A stretch of 64,000 nt of DNA from Dryas octopetala (lineage: Eukaryota; Streptophyta; Magnoliopsida; Rosales; Rosaceae): the NCBI GenBank assembly GCA_963921425.1, contig OY992833.1:17959738-18023737 (forward strand), read 5' to 3'. The position numbers were made by a program, and so were the translations under genes. The notes under the pieces were generated by a model. The model saw nothing but the letters and a program-made list of their open reading frames with translations. It was not told the DNA's origin and made no database searches. Shown piece by piece: positions 26,072 through 37,648 of this stretch; positions within the stretch are counted from its first letter, which is position 1, and every line of letters begins with the position of its first letter.

Positions 26072-26556
26072 TTTTATCCATCTTTTTCTTTTCTCTCTCA
26101 AAATGGTTGCTAGCAATGATAATAAATAATAATAATAATAATAAATATCAATTGATATAGAGATTATACAAGGACCAAGATGATTCTGATCGAGCTTGAA
26201 AATATAATCCCATCTCTAAGTTTATTTATGACCCCATTTTATTACTGAAAAATGTGTACAAAGCAACATCAGGTAGACATCAGGTACTTGTTGCAAAAAT
26301 TATGACATTCATATTATAAAATTCAAATCTATACGTCTCTCCCTTCTTGGGTTCATATAAGTCCCCAATGTCTCAATAAAATATCTCCCATCTGATTAAA
26401 ATTTTCTTGCAGTTTGAGAAGTAGAGTGTAGAGACTACCCTGCTTGAACCCTCTCTCAATTTTATCTACTGTATCTTATGCCGGTTATACCAGTTTATTC
26501 GGATAACCTTGCCCATCCCTTTTGTATTATTTACTTATATAGGTATGCCAAAATGT

Positions 26557-29217
26557 TCATGCCACAGCAACCCCGGCTAAGAAGACCAGTGGACTAGAGC
26601 AGGGTGATGCAGAGTAATCAATTGATTTTATTGCTTCAGATCTGCACTTCTCCTTGTTCTCTTTGCCATTGTCACTTCTGATGTGTTTGTCACGGCACTC
26701 AGAGCTGCAAAATGCTTTTTCACCTCTGCAAACAAGGGGGATTGAAAGTTTTGTTAGGGAAGAATCCAAGTGGCACCAGGTTAGAAGATGCTAAGTATAT
26801 TGCAAAGTCAATTCCCCATTTTCATAGTTAACTGGTTTACACCCCTATCATCCCAAAAATTTCAGCACCACATACAGTAGCAAACAAGAACCACAACTCC
26901 AAAAGAAAATTATGTCACTATCACAAAATATCTCAATTAAGAAACCAGAAAATCAGATATCTGAACAAAATAAAACCAAGTGGAATTTTCTCAATCAATA
27001 ATTGCATCAAAATATCTCACAAAACTGGAGTTTAAAACTGGCCAACCTAGAATCTTTCCACAACAACTATATATCTCTTAGAAATGCAAAACTTTGAAAA
27101 TATGGGTTCCATAATAAAAACACAAACAATCTCATCTCTAAGAATACATTCGGACATAACTCAAAGAGAAGATTTTTAGAATATGAACAGTGATCTGAAT
27201 TTTCAATGACAGATAATGCCAGTAAACTGTCAATTAGAGGCCAGTGTCACTGAATTTCAAAAAAATATAAGCTAACAGCCATCCAATGCAGTTCTTCGAA
27301 CCACGAAAAAGAAGCATCTCAAGTCCATAACTGAAAAATATTAATGCTTCTTTTTGTTGCCAGGAAGACAAAGCAATAGTGGTATAAAATTATAAATTGT
27401 CAGTGTGACACCCCAAGTTATAAATGCTACATAACTGAAAAGCCACTAATGCTCCATTTGGTTTCCAATAAGACAGAAAAAAACCACTTTCTTTATAGGA
27501 GTACTAGTATTGATTGCAAGCAAAGATGTAACTCATAAGTGATGATTAAGGAAACAGCTGTCATTCTACCCTTAATGTCTAAAGAGTAAAGAGGTGTGTT
27601 TGTAATGAATACTAAAATAAAGCAAATCTGGCATAACTTCTCAAGTATGCAACCATTTAATGACAATGTATAGTCAAACTAATGATTGATTTACAGCCTG
27701 GCATAAATAATTATACTTCTATAATCATAAAATTAAGCTCAATCTCCATATACTGGAACTAAAAAGAGTCTGTTTGGATACGATAAAATGAGAACCTAAG
27801 TTGAGAATTGGAGAGAGTGGAAATCAATCTACAAGCTATCAATTGCTGTTATAGTACTCCAGTGACAACATTGACCGACTTAAATCACTTTGCCTGCAAG
27901 TAATCATTTGATTAAAAAAAAATTTACTTTGCCTGGCCTGCTTTTATTTTACTCTTCAAAAGGTTACTGGAAGAACTAGATAATCAACCAAGTCAAGCTG
28001 TACAAGTTCCGTGCACATATTAGAGAGAACATAGCAATCATGTAAGGATTTCCGGTCTACATTTTCTGAAATGTTAAATGAAGCCTAAAACATTCTCTAA
28101 CATAAAACCGCCTGTGTTACTAGAGGTAACATCAAACCGCAATCATTCAAAACTGCCTATGTTACTAGAGGTAATCAAAGACAAAGTTACAAATATGGGA
28201 AGAAAAATCAAGCTGATGATACAGATCCATCAGCCGCATCCTCCCATCCAGTCCAAAGCCTAACCATAAACCAAAATTTAATGATTTGCCCAATTTATAT
28301 CATTGTGAACTCAAAATCTGTTCCTAAACTAGCACAAAACTGAAACATCATGCATCCACAAGCTTTGGTCGACTCATCCATGTCTCTAAAACAACCATCA
28401 CTTCAAATTCAAATCCATTCAAAACACAAACTCCCCACATAAATAATCAATAAGCCAAAACTAATCCCCTATTAAAAACATCAACATGACTCAAAAGCCA
28501 CATAATTTTCTAAGTCATGCTTCATCAACAGGTGAATCAATCATCAAAAAGGGGGAAAAACTGACCAAATTCACACTAAACATTGATCATATGCTTCAGA
28601 CTGAATTAAATCCATAACAATACATTGAAATAACATTAAAATAAATACATATATACAATATCTTTTTACCTGTACATGAAAATATCCAGTCCATGAAGCT
28701 GCTTCTTGCAAAGATAACAAGAACTGAGAAAATCTGAAGCCCAAAACTCTGTTCCCACTTCACCAACACTCACTGGTGAAGCAGAGAACACACCAGAGGC
28801 CACCACACAAGCACTGCAATCATTAACAACCCCACTAAGCTTATCATCATAATAGACACGTTTCTTTCTCAAATTGTTACCAAAATGGGAAATCACACAA
28901 GTATAGCTCTCAGACAATTCATCCACTACAACCCCATGTCTCTCCATATTGCGCCCACCTCTGAAATTAGCAGCAGGTTTAGCTGCAGAGACAATGGGGA
29001 TTGGGGTTGATCTTGGTGACCTTTCCGACAAAGAAACTTCATGGGTATTGCCCAAATCAGTCATGGCAGCCACTATGCCAAGCCCAACCACACCCTCCTG
29101 GAAATTCCTTGGGGATTTGATTGAATTTGGAGACTTATCAGAGGAAATTGACTCAGACAAAGTGGTAAAAAGGGAGAGACTGATGGTGGGTCTCTTTTTT
29201 CCGGGGAAATTCTCCAT
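26557..29217 (-). CDS. FLZ (FCS-like zinc finger, DUF581) protein
   Basis: Exon 1 is 29217-28670 and exon 2 is 26725-26557, joined in phase 2 to 238 codons. The FLZ domain is at about 162-206: SCYLCKKQLHGLDIFMYR followed by GEKAFCSSECRDKHI, with C167-X2-C170 and C189-X3-C193 as zinc ligands and the family Phe-Cys-Ser. The C-terminus matches FLZ relatives (KSIDYSASPCSSP). FLZ proteins are plant-specific adaptors, many of which bind SnRK1 kinase subunits. The N-terminal 160 residues are low-complexity and Ser-rich, with a basic start MENFPGKKRPTISLSLFTTLSE. The 1944-bp intron separates the two cysteine pairs, so an unspliced message would encode only half of the finger. The upstream leader is GA/CT-rich. 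I cannot assign a specific family member number. Confidence 0.9.
26726..28669 (-). other. Long intron of the FLZ gene
   Basis: The donor CAG|GTAAAA and acceptor TTGCAG on the minus strand bound a 1.94-kb AT-rich intron. I see no inverted-repeat element, RNA gene or nested coding sequence in it. Confidence 0.7.
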
Positions 29218-30130
29218 TTTCAGGGAAAATCTGCAACTGGGTATCCTCAGATTCTTCTAGTTTGGTTTCAATGATTTGATGATTGCGATACGTATAGCTG
29301 ATTTAAAGGAGGATTGTCAAAGCAGAGGAAGAGTAAAAGAGAAATAGAGAGAGCTCTTGACCCTTTATAGGAAACGAGAAAAGATTGGAGATCTAAGAGA
29401 GAGAGAGAGATAGAGAGAGTTTTATGCTAAATTCAGAGAAAGTGAAGTAGAAGCAATCAAACAAGTAGAGGATTCTCCCTTTTAGTGAATTCAGTGCAGC
29501 TTTGAGAGGAGAGAGGTACCTGTCTTTCTCTCTCTCTCTCTCAAATCTATAAAAGCTTGAGGTTTTCTAGAGAGAGAGATGCAGAGGAAGACCACCCTTG
29601 AGGTCTCTCTCTGGACTTCTCTAACGCCTGTGGTTTCAGAGGAAGGGGCAATATAAGCTCACTTCTCAGTTCTCACCATTAACAATTGAATTTATTTTTT
29701 ATTATTTTTATTTAATATTTTTGCAAATCAATACAAAAAACAATTAATAATTGCCTTTTTTTTTTTTGGCCAAGAATTAATAATTGCCTTAAATAAGTGT
29801 AGTTCGACAGTTTGTAATAAGTGTTGGCTGTCAGCCTGTCACTTTCCTTCTTTCTTCTTTTTCTTAAATTCGCCGTCCATGTTTTGGTTAATATATTTGG
29901 CCAATGAGTTGTAGATTCTTTTGCAACTATTATATTTGTGTGTTAGAAAAATAGGAAAAAAGAAAAACTATTATATTTGTGGTCTAGCAAAAAAAAAACT
30001 ATGATATTTTAGAGTGTTACTTGAAAAATGATTTTGGTTTGTTTGGGCAATTGAAAAATGATTTTGGGAATGTTATCTACCTTTTCCAATTCATATTTTC
30101 TACCGACCTTCTATTTTATTATACTCATTC

Positions 30131-30396
30131 TATATTGTATTTTTATAATCAAAACCGTTTATTTTTTAGATAATTATATGAAAATTATTTCTGTAAAAAA
30201 TCAATTAAATTAAAAATTGGTTGGTAATATAATTATTATCAAATAAATAAATAATGAATCAAATTATTACCAAAACCGTCTATTTGATCATAATTGCATA
30301 ACCAAATGAATTCTGATTTAGTTGATTTTTTTGCAAAGATGATCTTCATAGTTAAATCTAAAAAATGAACTGTTCTGATCATAAATTTACACTGAC
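30131..30396. mobile_element. Inverted-repeat MITE, same group as 57665-58031
   Basis: The left arm (TTTATAATCAAAACCGTTTATTTTTTAGAT) is matched inverted by the right arm (ATCTAAAAAATGAACTGTTCTGATCATAAA). The core contains the words ATCAAATAAATA and CGTCTATTTGATCATAATTG that also occur near 57830-57880 and 61230-61300. Precise ends were not found. Confidence 0.5.
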
Positions 30397-30705
30397 AAAT
30401 GAAAATAATAATAAAAAGTTGATGAAAAAGGTGAATATTATCCTTCAAATAATTTTTTTTTGTTTTGTCTACTTAAAGATTCTTGGTATATTTTGGCAAA
30501 AAAAAAAAAAGATTCTTGGTCTATTATTGTTTTTCGAGTTTAAATGAGCAAATAACTCATAGGGACTTGTAGCTGCAAAAAAAGTGGAACATTTATTTGT
30601 CTCAACTTTGCTTTCTCCCTTCTTATACTTTTTATTTTTTTAAGGTCATTAAAGATGAGAAACATCCATAATAAGTATATTAGATAGCGGAAAAGGGCAA
30701 TCTTT

Positions 30706-30830
30706 AATCTACACCAAATTTTTTTTATTTTGTTATTTATGGGGAGGGAGGAATCGAACTTGAGTGTAGATGGGCAAATTCAAATACCTTTTCAACTGGG
30801 CTATCTACCAACTGCAATCCACACCAAGTT
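30706..30830 (-). mobile_element. Short tRNA-derived SINE with target-site duplication
   Basis: The body (30721-30815) reads on the minus strand as a tRNA-like head with a box-A-like GCAGTTGGTAGATAG, a box-B-like AAGTTCGATTCC, then an A-rich tail (the T-rich left end on the plus strand). It is flanked by a near-perfect 15-bp duplication of the form AATCYACACCAARTT at 30706-30720 and 30816-30830 (13 of 15). The tRNA parent was not determined. Confidence 0.6.
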
Positions 30831-31058
30831 AGGAGCCATCAAAGCTTTTTTGGCCATTGTATGGTCAGCCATGATACATAATTACAAGTACTTGAGCGAA
30901 AAAAATAGAAAAGTTTCTTTATTTCTTCCACAAAAGGTATAGGAACGGCTAAAGGTACTAAAGAAACAAGTCACACTTTTTAGTTACATAGGTTGAAATC
31001 GAATCTTAAATTTGTACTAATTTAAACCCATTACTCCATTTTTTTCATACCATATTTA

Positions 31059-31511
31059 CAGGGGCGGATGCAGGGTGGGGTCAATGGGGTCAATTGACCC
31101 CATGAACCCAGAAATGCTGGGCTTGAGGAAAATTTTTGACCCCATGAAGTTTGGGTCTTGGTGGCAGGCACAAGGGCAAGAATGCATTCAATGTGTTTAT
31201 GTAAATGTCTAAACAAGAAAATAAGAACTAAACTACAGAAAAAGAGGAAGAAAGGTTGAAAGGGTGAGTGACAGTCACGTGAAAGGGTGAGTGACAGAGC
31301 AGAGCCAGACCAGACCCAAGGGCCAAGGCAGAAACGAAGGGCTGAAATGCTGAAGGCAACTCTCTCTGCGCAGCTATGCGCCTGCGCTCGCTCACGACGT
31401 CAGACCCAGAAACGTCATCACCCCCTGCGCGGTTGCTCCCTCGCGACTGCCTTTGCTCGCTGGGTTAATTTTGCCCCCATATATAATAGTTGATTTTTGG
31501 ATCTGCCACTG
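31059..31511. mobile_element. Nonautonomous hAT element (CAGGGGCGGATnCA termini)
   Basis: The left end CAGGGGCGGATGCA and the inverted right end CAGTGGCAGATCCA are typical hAT termini. Flanking 8-bp duplications CATATTTA (31051-31058) and CGTATTTA (31512-31519) match at 7 of 8. The inside has a GTCAATGGGGTCAATTGACC palindrome next to the left end and a CpG-rich block at about 31365-31460, unusual in this AT-rich region. There is no coding capacity. Confidence 0.75.
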
Positions 31512-31635
31512 CGTATTTAGGCCAACTTATATATATATATATATCATATCCATCTCTTTACTAATTGCATTGGTGAGTGATATCATCTATATCCAAAACA
31601 GGATACTGACAAGATTCATGGAACCTCCATTAGAG

Positions 31636-31882
31636 TGTTGCAAAAGAAATTCTTAGAGAGAGAAAGAAGATATCGTATGTAGAGAGAGAGAGAAGATTAT
31701 ATTTTGTTATTAATCTCTGAATCATTTATTACAGATACAAGAAGAAGGCATTGTGCCTTTATACAAAGTCAACTGAACAAACAAACAAAATAAGACAGCT
31801 GGTGAATAACAATCACCAGACTGTTATACAAAAATAGACAAAACTCACTGGCCACGTCAACATTGATGATACACTCTTATCA
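31636..31882 (-). mobile_element. Probable Copia-like solo LTR fossil
   Basis: Read on the minus strand, the segment starts TGATAAGAGTG, has a TATA-like GTATAAAGGC, then an AATAAA signal in GTAATAAATGATT, and ends TTGCAACA: the order of parts of a small plant LTR. No internal region or partner LTR is seen, so it is at most a solo LTR. No target duplication was recognised, and the ends are approximate. It looks old. Confidence 0.4.
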
Positions 31883-32139
31883 GATATCAGTTATAGAAGA
31901 TCAATTAATCAATCATCTAAGTCCTAACTACAAAAAGAGCAAACAAAATTTTGTTTTGAGATACATACCCAAGTAAAATAAGATTACAATGGCTCTTGAA
32001 TTTCACAAGAAAATATTTTATGGCTTCCAAACACTCCCAATTATCATCTCAAAAAAGGCTCCAAATAAATTAAGCGTGTTCAAAGTTTTTAATTTTTATG
32101 TGAAAATATTGGCTACTTTTTATTTTTTATTCAAGAGAA

Positions 32140-32264
32140 GTGGTGGCCGAGGGTAAAATATTGGCTCCAATCAGAATTCACCCCATGCTCCTATATAAAC
32201 CCTTTTCACCCTCTCATTCTCAAATCATCACATCTCAGTTTAGAATTCAGAAAGTAGAGAGAAA

Positions 32265-32301
<37 letters not shown>

Positions 32302-33205
32302 AGGAGAGAGAAGGAGCAGTTGAACAAGTGATGTCGCCTTAGTTGCCAAGCTTCCACTGCCGGCCACCACAAGCCGTTGTTGCCACCCTAGTGTTGCCCT
32401 AGTTGTCGCCGATCTCTCCTCTTATGTTTTCTTGGTTTTTCTTGTACTCTAACTCTCAAGTTATTATATATTTCTTATATTTTGTCCATTTGATCTTGCA
32501 TTTCAATTATGTTGATGATTTTCTTGTTAGTTATGAATTATTACATTCTTTTAACATGATCTAGTTAGTATTATCATTGTCATGTTAGAACTAGGATGAA
32601 ATCCTAATTTAAGGTGTTCATGTAAACCCTAGAAGCAAATGATTGTTTGATGCATATGTTAAATTCTTAATCTCTATTTTAAAGACATGCTAGTTTGTTT
32701 AATCTCTAGGATTGGCCATCTTAGTGTTTTATGCTTCTAGTTATTGTTAGAGATTAGTGTGAAATAATCAAAGACATTAAAACCACAGAGCAATGTTTGG
32801 GTCCTCATGTTTGAGGACCAACCTTGTCCTCATGGCTAATCAAATGAGTCAATCATGAGAGAGAAGAGAGAGTTGGGATTGTGGACTCCATCATGGGCTC
32901 ATTTGATTGGCTATGAGGTGAAGGTTGGTCCTCAAACATGAGAACCCAAGCATTGCTCAAAACCACAAGTGACAAATGGTTTCCATTAAGGTATTGACTT
33001 TCTTGTAAGTCCACGAGATTAGGTTTTGTAGATACATAGGGACATTGATCACCTATAACTTTCATGTTTTTTACCAGTTGCATTCCTCGTGGGATCGACC
33101 TCATACTTATACTCTATCACTGCACCCAATGATTTGTATACTTACGAGCTACAACTTGGTATTCATTTTATATTCCAAGTAAAACAAGTTGTGAAAAATA
33201 GGCAA
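32140..33205 (+). mobile_element. LTR-derived fossil, Ty3/gypsy-like, copy 1
   Basis: A TATA box in CTCCTATATAAACCC (about 32190) is followed by a GA-rich leader and a long untranslated stretch ending in the GTGGGATCGACCTC word at about 33092, which is typical of the 3' part of large plant gypsy-type LTRs. The second half parallels copy 2 (35008-37245): both share CAAAGACAYTAAAACCACAAG and the GGGATCGACCTC end. No coding domains or primer-binding site were seen; it is an old, non-coding remnant that later received the MITE at 32788-32958. The 5' limit is unknown. Confidence 0.45.
32788..32958. mobile_element. 171-bp Mutator-like MITE with perfect 9-bp duplication
   Basis: The terminal inverted repeats are about 60 bp, starting GAGCAATGTTTGGGTCCTCA on the left and the same with one change inverted on the right (TGAGAACCCAAGCATTGCTC). 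AAAACCACA occurs at 32779-32787 and again at 32959-32967. The undisturbed target sequence can be seen in the related fossil at about 36655 (CAAAGACACTAAACCACAAG), confirming the insertion. It is probably young compared with its host repeat. Confidence 0.85.
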
Positions 33206-33211
33206 CAGTAC

Positions 33212-33441
33212 TGAGCACTCGGCAATGATCACCGCGCTCTCAGCACTGTCCATCGAACACTCGGCACTAGCTGTCCACCGAGCGCTCGACAATTACCACT
33301 GTCAGGCAGTGGTATTGCCACTGTGCGATAGTAGCTATTTGAATTGTACAAAACACCTGTGTTATAGTGTTAATAATCGCCTCTGTACGACAGTTCAAAA
33401 AAAAACAAAAAACAAAACCCCTACCGAGCACTCGGCAAGGT
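33212..33441. repeat. Clustered CGAGCACTCGGCA words
   Basis: A 14-bp word of the form CCGAGCACTCGGCA occurs at 33212, 33253, 33278 and 33424, in diverged forms. Its core CGAG-CA-CTCG is palindromic. Spacing is irregular (41, 25 and 146 bp). No gene was recognised here; what it belongs to is unknown. Confidence 0.5.
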
Positions 33442-34118
33442 ATCAAACGCTTAGCGCAAAAAACACGGAACATGCATAACGTGAGCTTTATTTGTACAAA
33501 GTGGACCTACTTATCATTACAATTTTTTAGGTGAATTTGTTTATCATTAAAAGCTGTAAAATGGACTTTAGAGTAATTTACTAAAAATTTTATTTGCTTT
33601 ATAATTTCTTTTGATATAGTTTTGTTTTATTATTAAATTCTATTAGGAATTTTGGGAAGTTTGTGAGAATATGAATATATGTATGTTTGGGATTATCGCC
33701 AAATCTTACACTTTTTAATTTGGGTAATTTTAGATTTTATTTTAATGAAGATATAGTTAAATACCAAATAGTAAAAATTTCTCAACAAAGCAGTGAAGGC
33801 ATGTTTTTTAGTTGGGATACTAATCTGAAGCAAAACCTTTTAGATTAGGCAATAAATTATGTAGAGATTCACCCTTGATCTTTTGTTCTACCAATTAATC
33901 TAAAGCTCTTTGAATCGCTTCGTAGTATTTTGTTATACTTATGTGACTGTTACATGGTCACAATTGTGAATAACTGAATGAAGTTTATAAAAGTTTACAG
34001 TTTTTAAGGGTTTAAAGCTTCAAATTTAGGGTTAAGGGCTGAACCTATAATCTAGAAAATAAACATTAAAATCTAAGTCTTGAACCATAATTCAAATACT
34101 AAAAAGTAATAATGAAAT

Positions 34119-34901
34119 TAGGGGTGGGAATGGGTCGGTTTTTATCCGACAACCGACCCATTTTTCTAGCCGATATGCACTCGACACCCGACCCAACCAA
34201 GTTGGGCCGATAATTCCACTCGACCCACCAACAGTGAGTTAGTTTGTAGTTGCTAAGTTCTTGAAAAATCAGTTGGCCGATATCACCCGAACAATCGACT
34301 CTTAATAAATTAATCAAATGGGCTATTTTCCATAGCTAAGCGCCTAAGCCCAATATGAAAATTGAAAACCCAATAAGGCAATAACCCATTAGTTTACCCA
34401 GACACCCAACTCAACTCTCCTCTCTTAACTCTCAAGTCAACCTAATATGCTCTCACACTTTCATTATCTTTTCTCTCATCTAATCTGCTCTCATCATCAG
34501 TCAATGGGAAAATTTCACTCTTCCTAATTTCATCGATTTCCTCTCAGGCCCTCAGCCTTTCTCTATCTCAGCTACCCTGAAACCTGCGACCAAGAAGCTT
34601 GAAGCCTCTCTCGCTCATCTTCTCTCTCGTCAACGAGTGTGTGACCGTGTGTGGTTGATTGGTTGTTGTGTGTGAGTGTGAGAGTGTAAGAGTGAGGGAG
34701 TTTGGGAGTGACTGGTTGTCTCTCTATATTGGGCCAACTCACATCCGACCCATCAGCACCCGACAAATTCGATTGACCACCCGACACCCGACTCACCAAA
34801 GTTGGGCCGATAATGGTTTTAAGATTTCTCCATACTCAGTTGGTCGGGTTAGGTCGATTTTTTGGCCGATATGGGCCTGACCCGACCCATTCTCACCCCT
34901 A
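34119..34901. mobile_element. Nonautonomous hAT-like element, TAGGGGTG class, perfect 8-bp duplication
   Basis: The left end TAGGGGTGGGAATGGGTCGG is inverted at the right end as CCGACCCATTCTCACCCCTA. AATGAAAT lies at 34111-34118 and again at 34902-34909, a perfect 8-bp target duplication. Both arms continue as diverged inverted repeats rich in the words CCGACCC, GGCCGATA and AAGTTGGGCCGATAAT. A CT-rich leader-like stretch lies in the centre. No transposase was seen. Confidence 0.85.
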
Positions 34902-35007
34902 AATGAAATAAGATGTGAGTGTAACTCAGTTAAACAGTTGTGTACATTCTCATGTGATGAGTGTGCATTTTGCATCACTTTATGATACTAATTCCTTAAC
35001 CTAGAGT

Positions 35008-37245
35008 GTTAGAACTCGATATTTTGTGTTTCTTGTCTTGTTTTTGTGTTTTCAGGTCAAATGAAGCAGAAATGAGAAAAAGAAGCAAATGGAGCCATTT
35101 TGGGGCATTTCCTGGTCAAACCAGGAAAACGAGTGAAATCCTGGTCAAATTAGGAAAAGTGCAGAAATCCTAGTCAAATGAGGATTCCTAGTCACACTAG
35201 GAAACATCAAGTCCAGAACCATCATTGCGGAGTCAGAAATGTGAAATCCTGATTCGAACAGGAAATCCTGGTTGAACTAGGAAATGTTGTTTAAGGTTCC
35301 AGAAGCTTCCAGAAGGTGTTGGACATCCATGGAAATGAATGGAGGGAAGAAATGAATTTGAATTCAAATGGAAATGAGGGGCAAAATGGGAAGTCAAAAG
35401 TGGAAGGCCCATGGGCCCTAGGGATGCCGAACCAAGATGAGCCATGCATGCTCATGCATGGGCCCAAACCCTAGCAGCCCAAAAGCCATACGCAAGGAGG
35501 AAGATGGCAGCCCATGCATGCGCATGCATGCCATGCAAACCCTAGCAGACAAGGGGCCATGCGCAAGCCCAAGGTGACAAGCCCAAGGTGACAAGCCCAA
35601 GATGGAAGCCCATGGAGTAAAACCCTAGCCCATCTTGTGCAAGCAACTGAAGCCCAACATGGAAGCCCAACATGCAAGCCCAAAGCCCAAGACTACCAGC
35701 CCATGCGCAATGGAGGGACCCTAGCTAGGCTAGGCGTGAGCCACTTAAGCCCAAGGGAAGAAGCCCAACACGCAAGGCCCTAGTTCAGCTAGCCCTAGCT
35801 GAAGCCGCAAGCAACTAGGAAAGGGAAACCCTAGCAGCCGCAAGCTTTATCCTCCTTGCCTCTCAAGGAATGCTTTTCTATATAAACCCCCTTCATTCAG
35901 AACCCTAGAATCACTTTTTTTTGCACCTACACACTCCAGCCGAAATTCCTCTCTTCTCCTAGTTTTATTTTTCTGTTTTAGGTTTTTAGTTTCAGCTTTT
36001 ATTTTCTTGTAAGGGGAGCCGAATTCAGAGAGAGACTTAGAGAGAGAGGGTGGCGTGACAAGTGAGAGAGAGAAGGTCCAGCCTGTTGCCGCAAGCCATA
36101 GCTCACCTTGCCGTGAGTTCCTCCTGCTTGCTAGGTGCCTCCTTCTTCCTCTCTCCTTGCCGCAGCCCCCATGTGTTTGCACCTCTGATTTTTGCTTTCT
36201 TTTTCCTTCTAGTTTCTATTTTAATTGTTGGATTATGCTTCTGAATATCTTTAATTAAGTTTCTGATTTTATTTAGTTATCTCTTTATTTCTTTTAATTC
36301 ATGTTGCTGAGTTCAATTCGTTTATGCTTTTAATTTCCTTAAGTTTGCGTTTCTGATTTCCTTTAGCAAACATGAATTGGGATTTCATTATTTATTGTTG
36401 TTTCTGTTTTGTTTTATTTTATTTAATTATGTAGGTTAGTTATTTTATCTTGCATGTTAGTCGTAGGTTGATTAATGGATTCGTATGCTTTAACAAATCG
36501 TTTATCCGTCTCTTGGTCTGTTAGTTTGATGTTTGCACGTATTAAATTTCCACTATCTATTAGAACCCCCGTCACTAGTTGTTTGCATCCTTTGACTGGC
36601 CACCTTAGGGTAATTGCATCTAGTTTATCTGTTAGGTTTAGCTGTGAAATAGTCAAAGACACTAAACCACAAGTAACAAGGGAATAAGGGATTATTCTTG
36701 GTAGTGGGGTTGGGCGACCTCTATAAGGAAATAGTCAAAGCTTATATGTTGTGCATGTTTGACGTTCTCATAAAACTTAATGACTCCTGCATGGGTAACA
36801 GCTGCCTTACCTTGAACTAGGGAACATGTAGGTTAACTGGCTAAGGAAGGCCCAAGAAGCTCTTAGTTTATGCATTAGGAGAACAATGGCGAGAAAGTAA
36901 CTAGCCAAACCTTTTTAGCTGTCAAACTTTAATATGTTGTGTTCAAATTAACTGTCATTAGCCTTGGATGGTTATTGCATGCTTATCTGATTTGAAACTG
37001 AAAACTTAACATTGCAAGATAGAATAAAGTGTGTGTGCGTGTGGTGATGTGTGCGTGTGTTCCATCTCTTCAAAACCCCCCATTTAGTTATTCTAGTGAT
37101 TAATTGCATTGATTTACTGTATATTAACCATTCCATGTGGGATCGACCTCGTGCTTGTACGCTTTGCTACTGATGCGATTCGTGCACTTGCGAGTAAACT
37201 TAGAATGAGGTAATTGTTTATTTTGTTCTAAGAAAACACATCAAC
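35008..37245 (+). mobile_element. LTR-derived fossil, Ty3/gypsy-like, copy 2 (probably a solo LTR)
   Basis: It starts near TGTTAGAACTCGATATTTTG, has a TATA box in TTCTATATAAACCCCC (about 35878), a leader, a long T-rich stretch and the GTGGGATCGACCTCGTGC end word at about 37137, closing near AACACATCA. No primer-binding site or coding region follows it, so it is probably a solo LTR of a large gypsy-type element. The region before the TATA holds six 15-bp dyads of the CCTGGTCAAACCAGG type (35111-35281) and tandem AAGCCCAA/GCATGCATG words (35400-35700). It looks old; the ends are approximate and no target duplication was found. Confidence 0.5.
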
Positions 37246-37648
37246 ATCATGCAATCACAATTGAGTTTGTAGATATATATTTTTTTAAAAAGTTGTTTCG
37301 TCGGCCAAGCTACCAAATGGTCAGTAGAAAAAAGTTGGTACTAAACTGAAATGGTACAAAATTTATTTACAATTAGAAAAAGAGTTGGATTTGGTATTTA
37401 ATCTCAACTCACCGTTTTTTATTACCATTTTGTGTTGCTCGAGTTTCTAAACCTATATGTTATTGTAGCATTTTGATAAGTGAGTTATGTAACAATTTAG
37501 TATTGAATAAAACACAAAGTATTTTCTCTATTTTCCTATTATCTAAGTAATTTTGCGAAATTAACAAGGCAATATGGAAAAATTTATTCTTAGCATTAAT
37601 TCTAAGGTGAGAATCAACAAGTATAAAGGTAGATTGAGATTATGTGTT

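Noticed and set aside
30721-30815. tRNA gene on the minus strand
   Set aside because: Box A and box B resemblance is imperfect, the acceptor and anticodon stems do not pair, and it has an A-rich tail and target duplication: a SINE.
32140-37245. The two LTR-like segments as the paired LTRs of one element
   Set aside because: They differ greatly before the TATA box, the DNA between them has no internal region, and a separate hAT-like element lies there; treated as two independent fossils.
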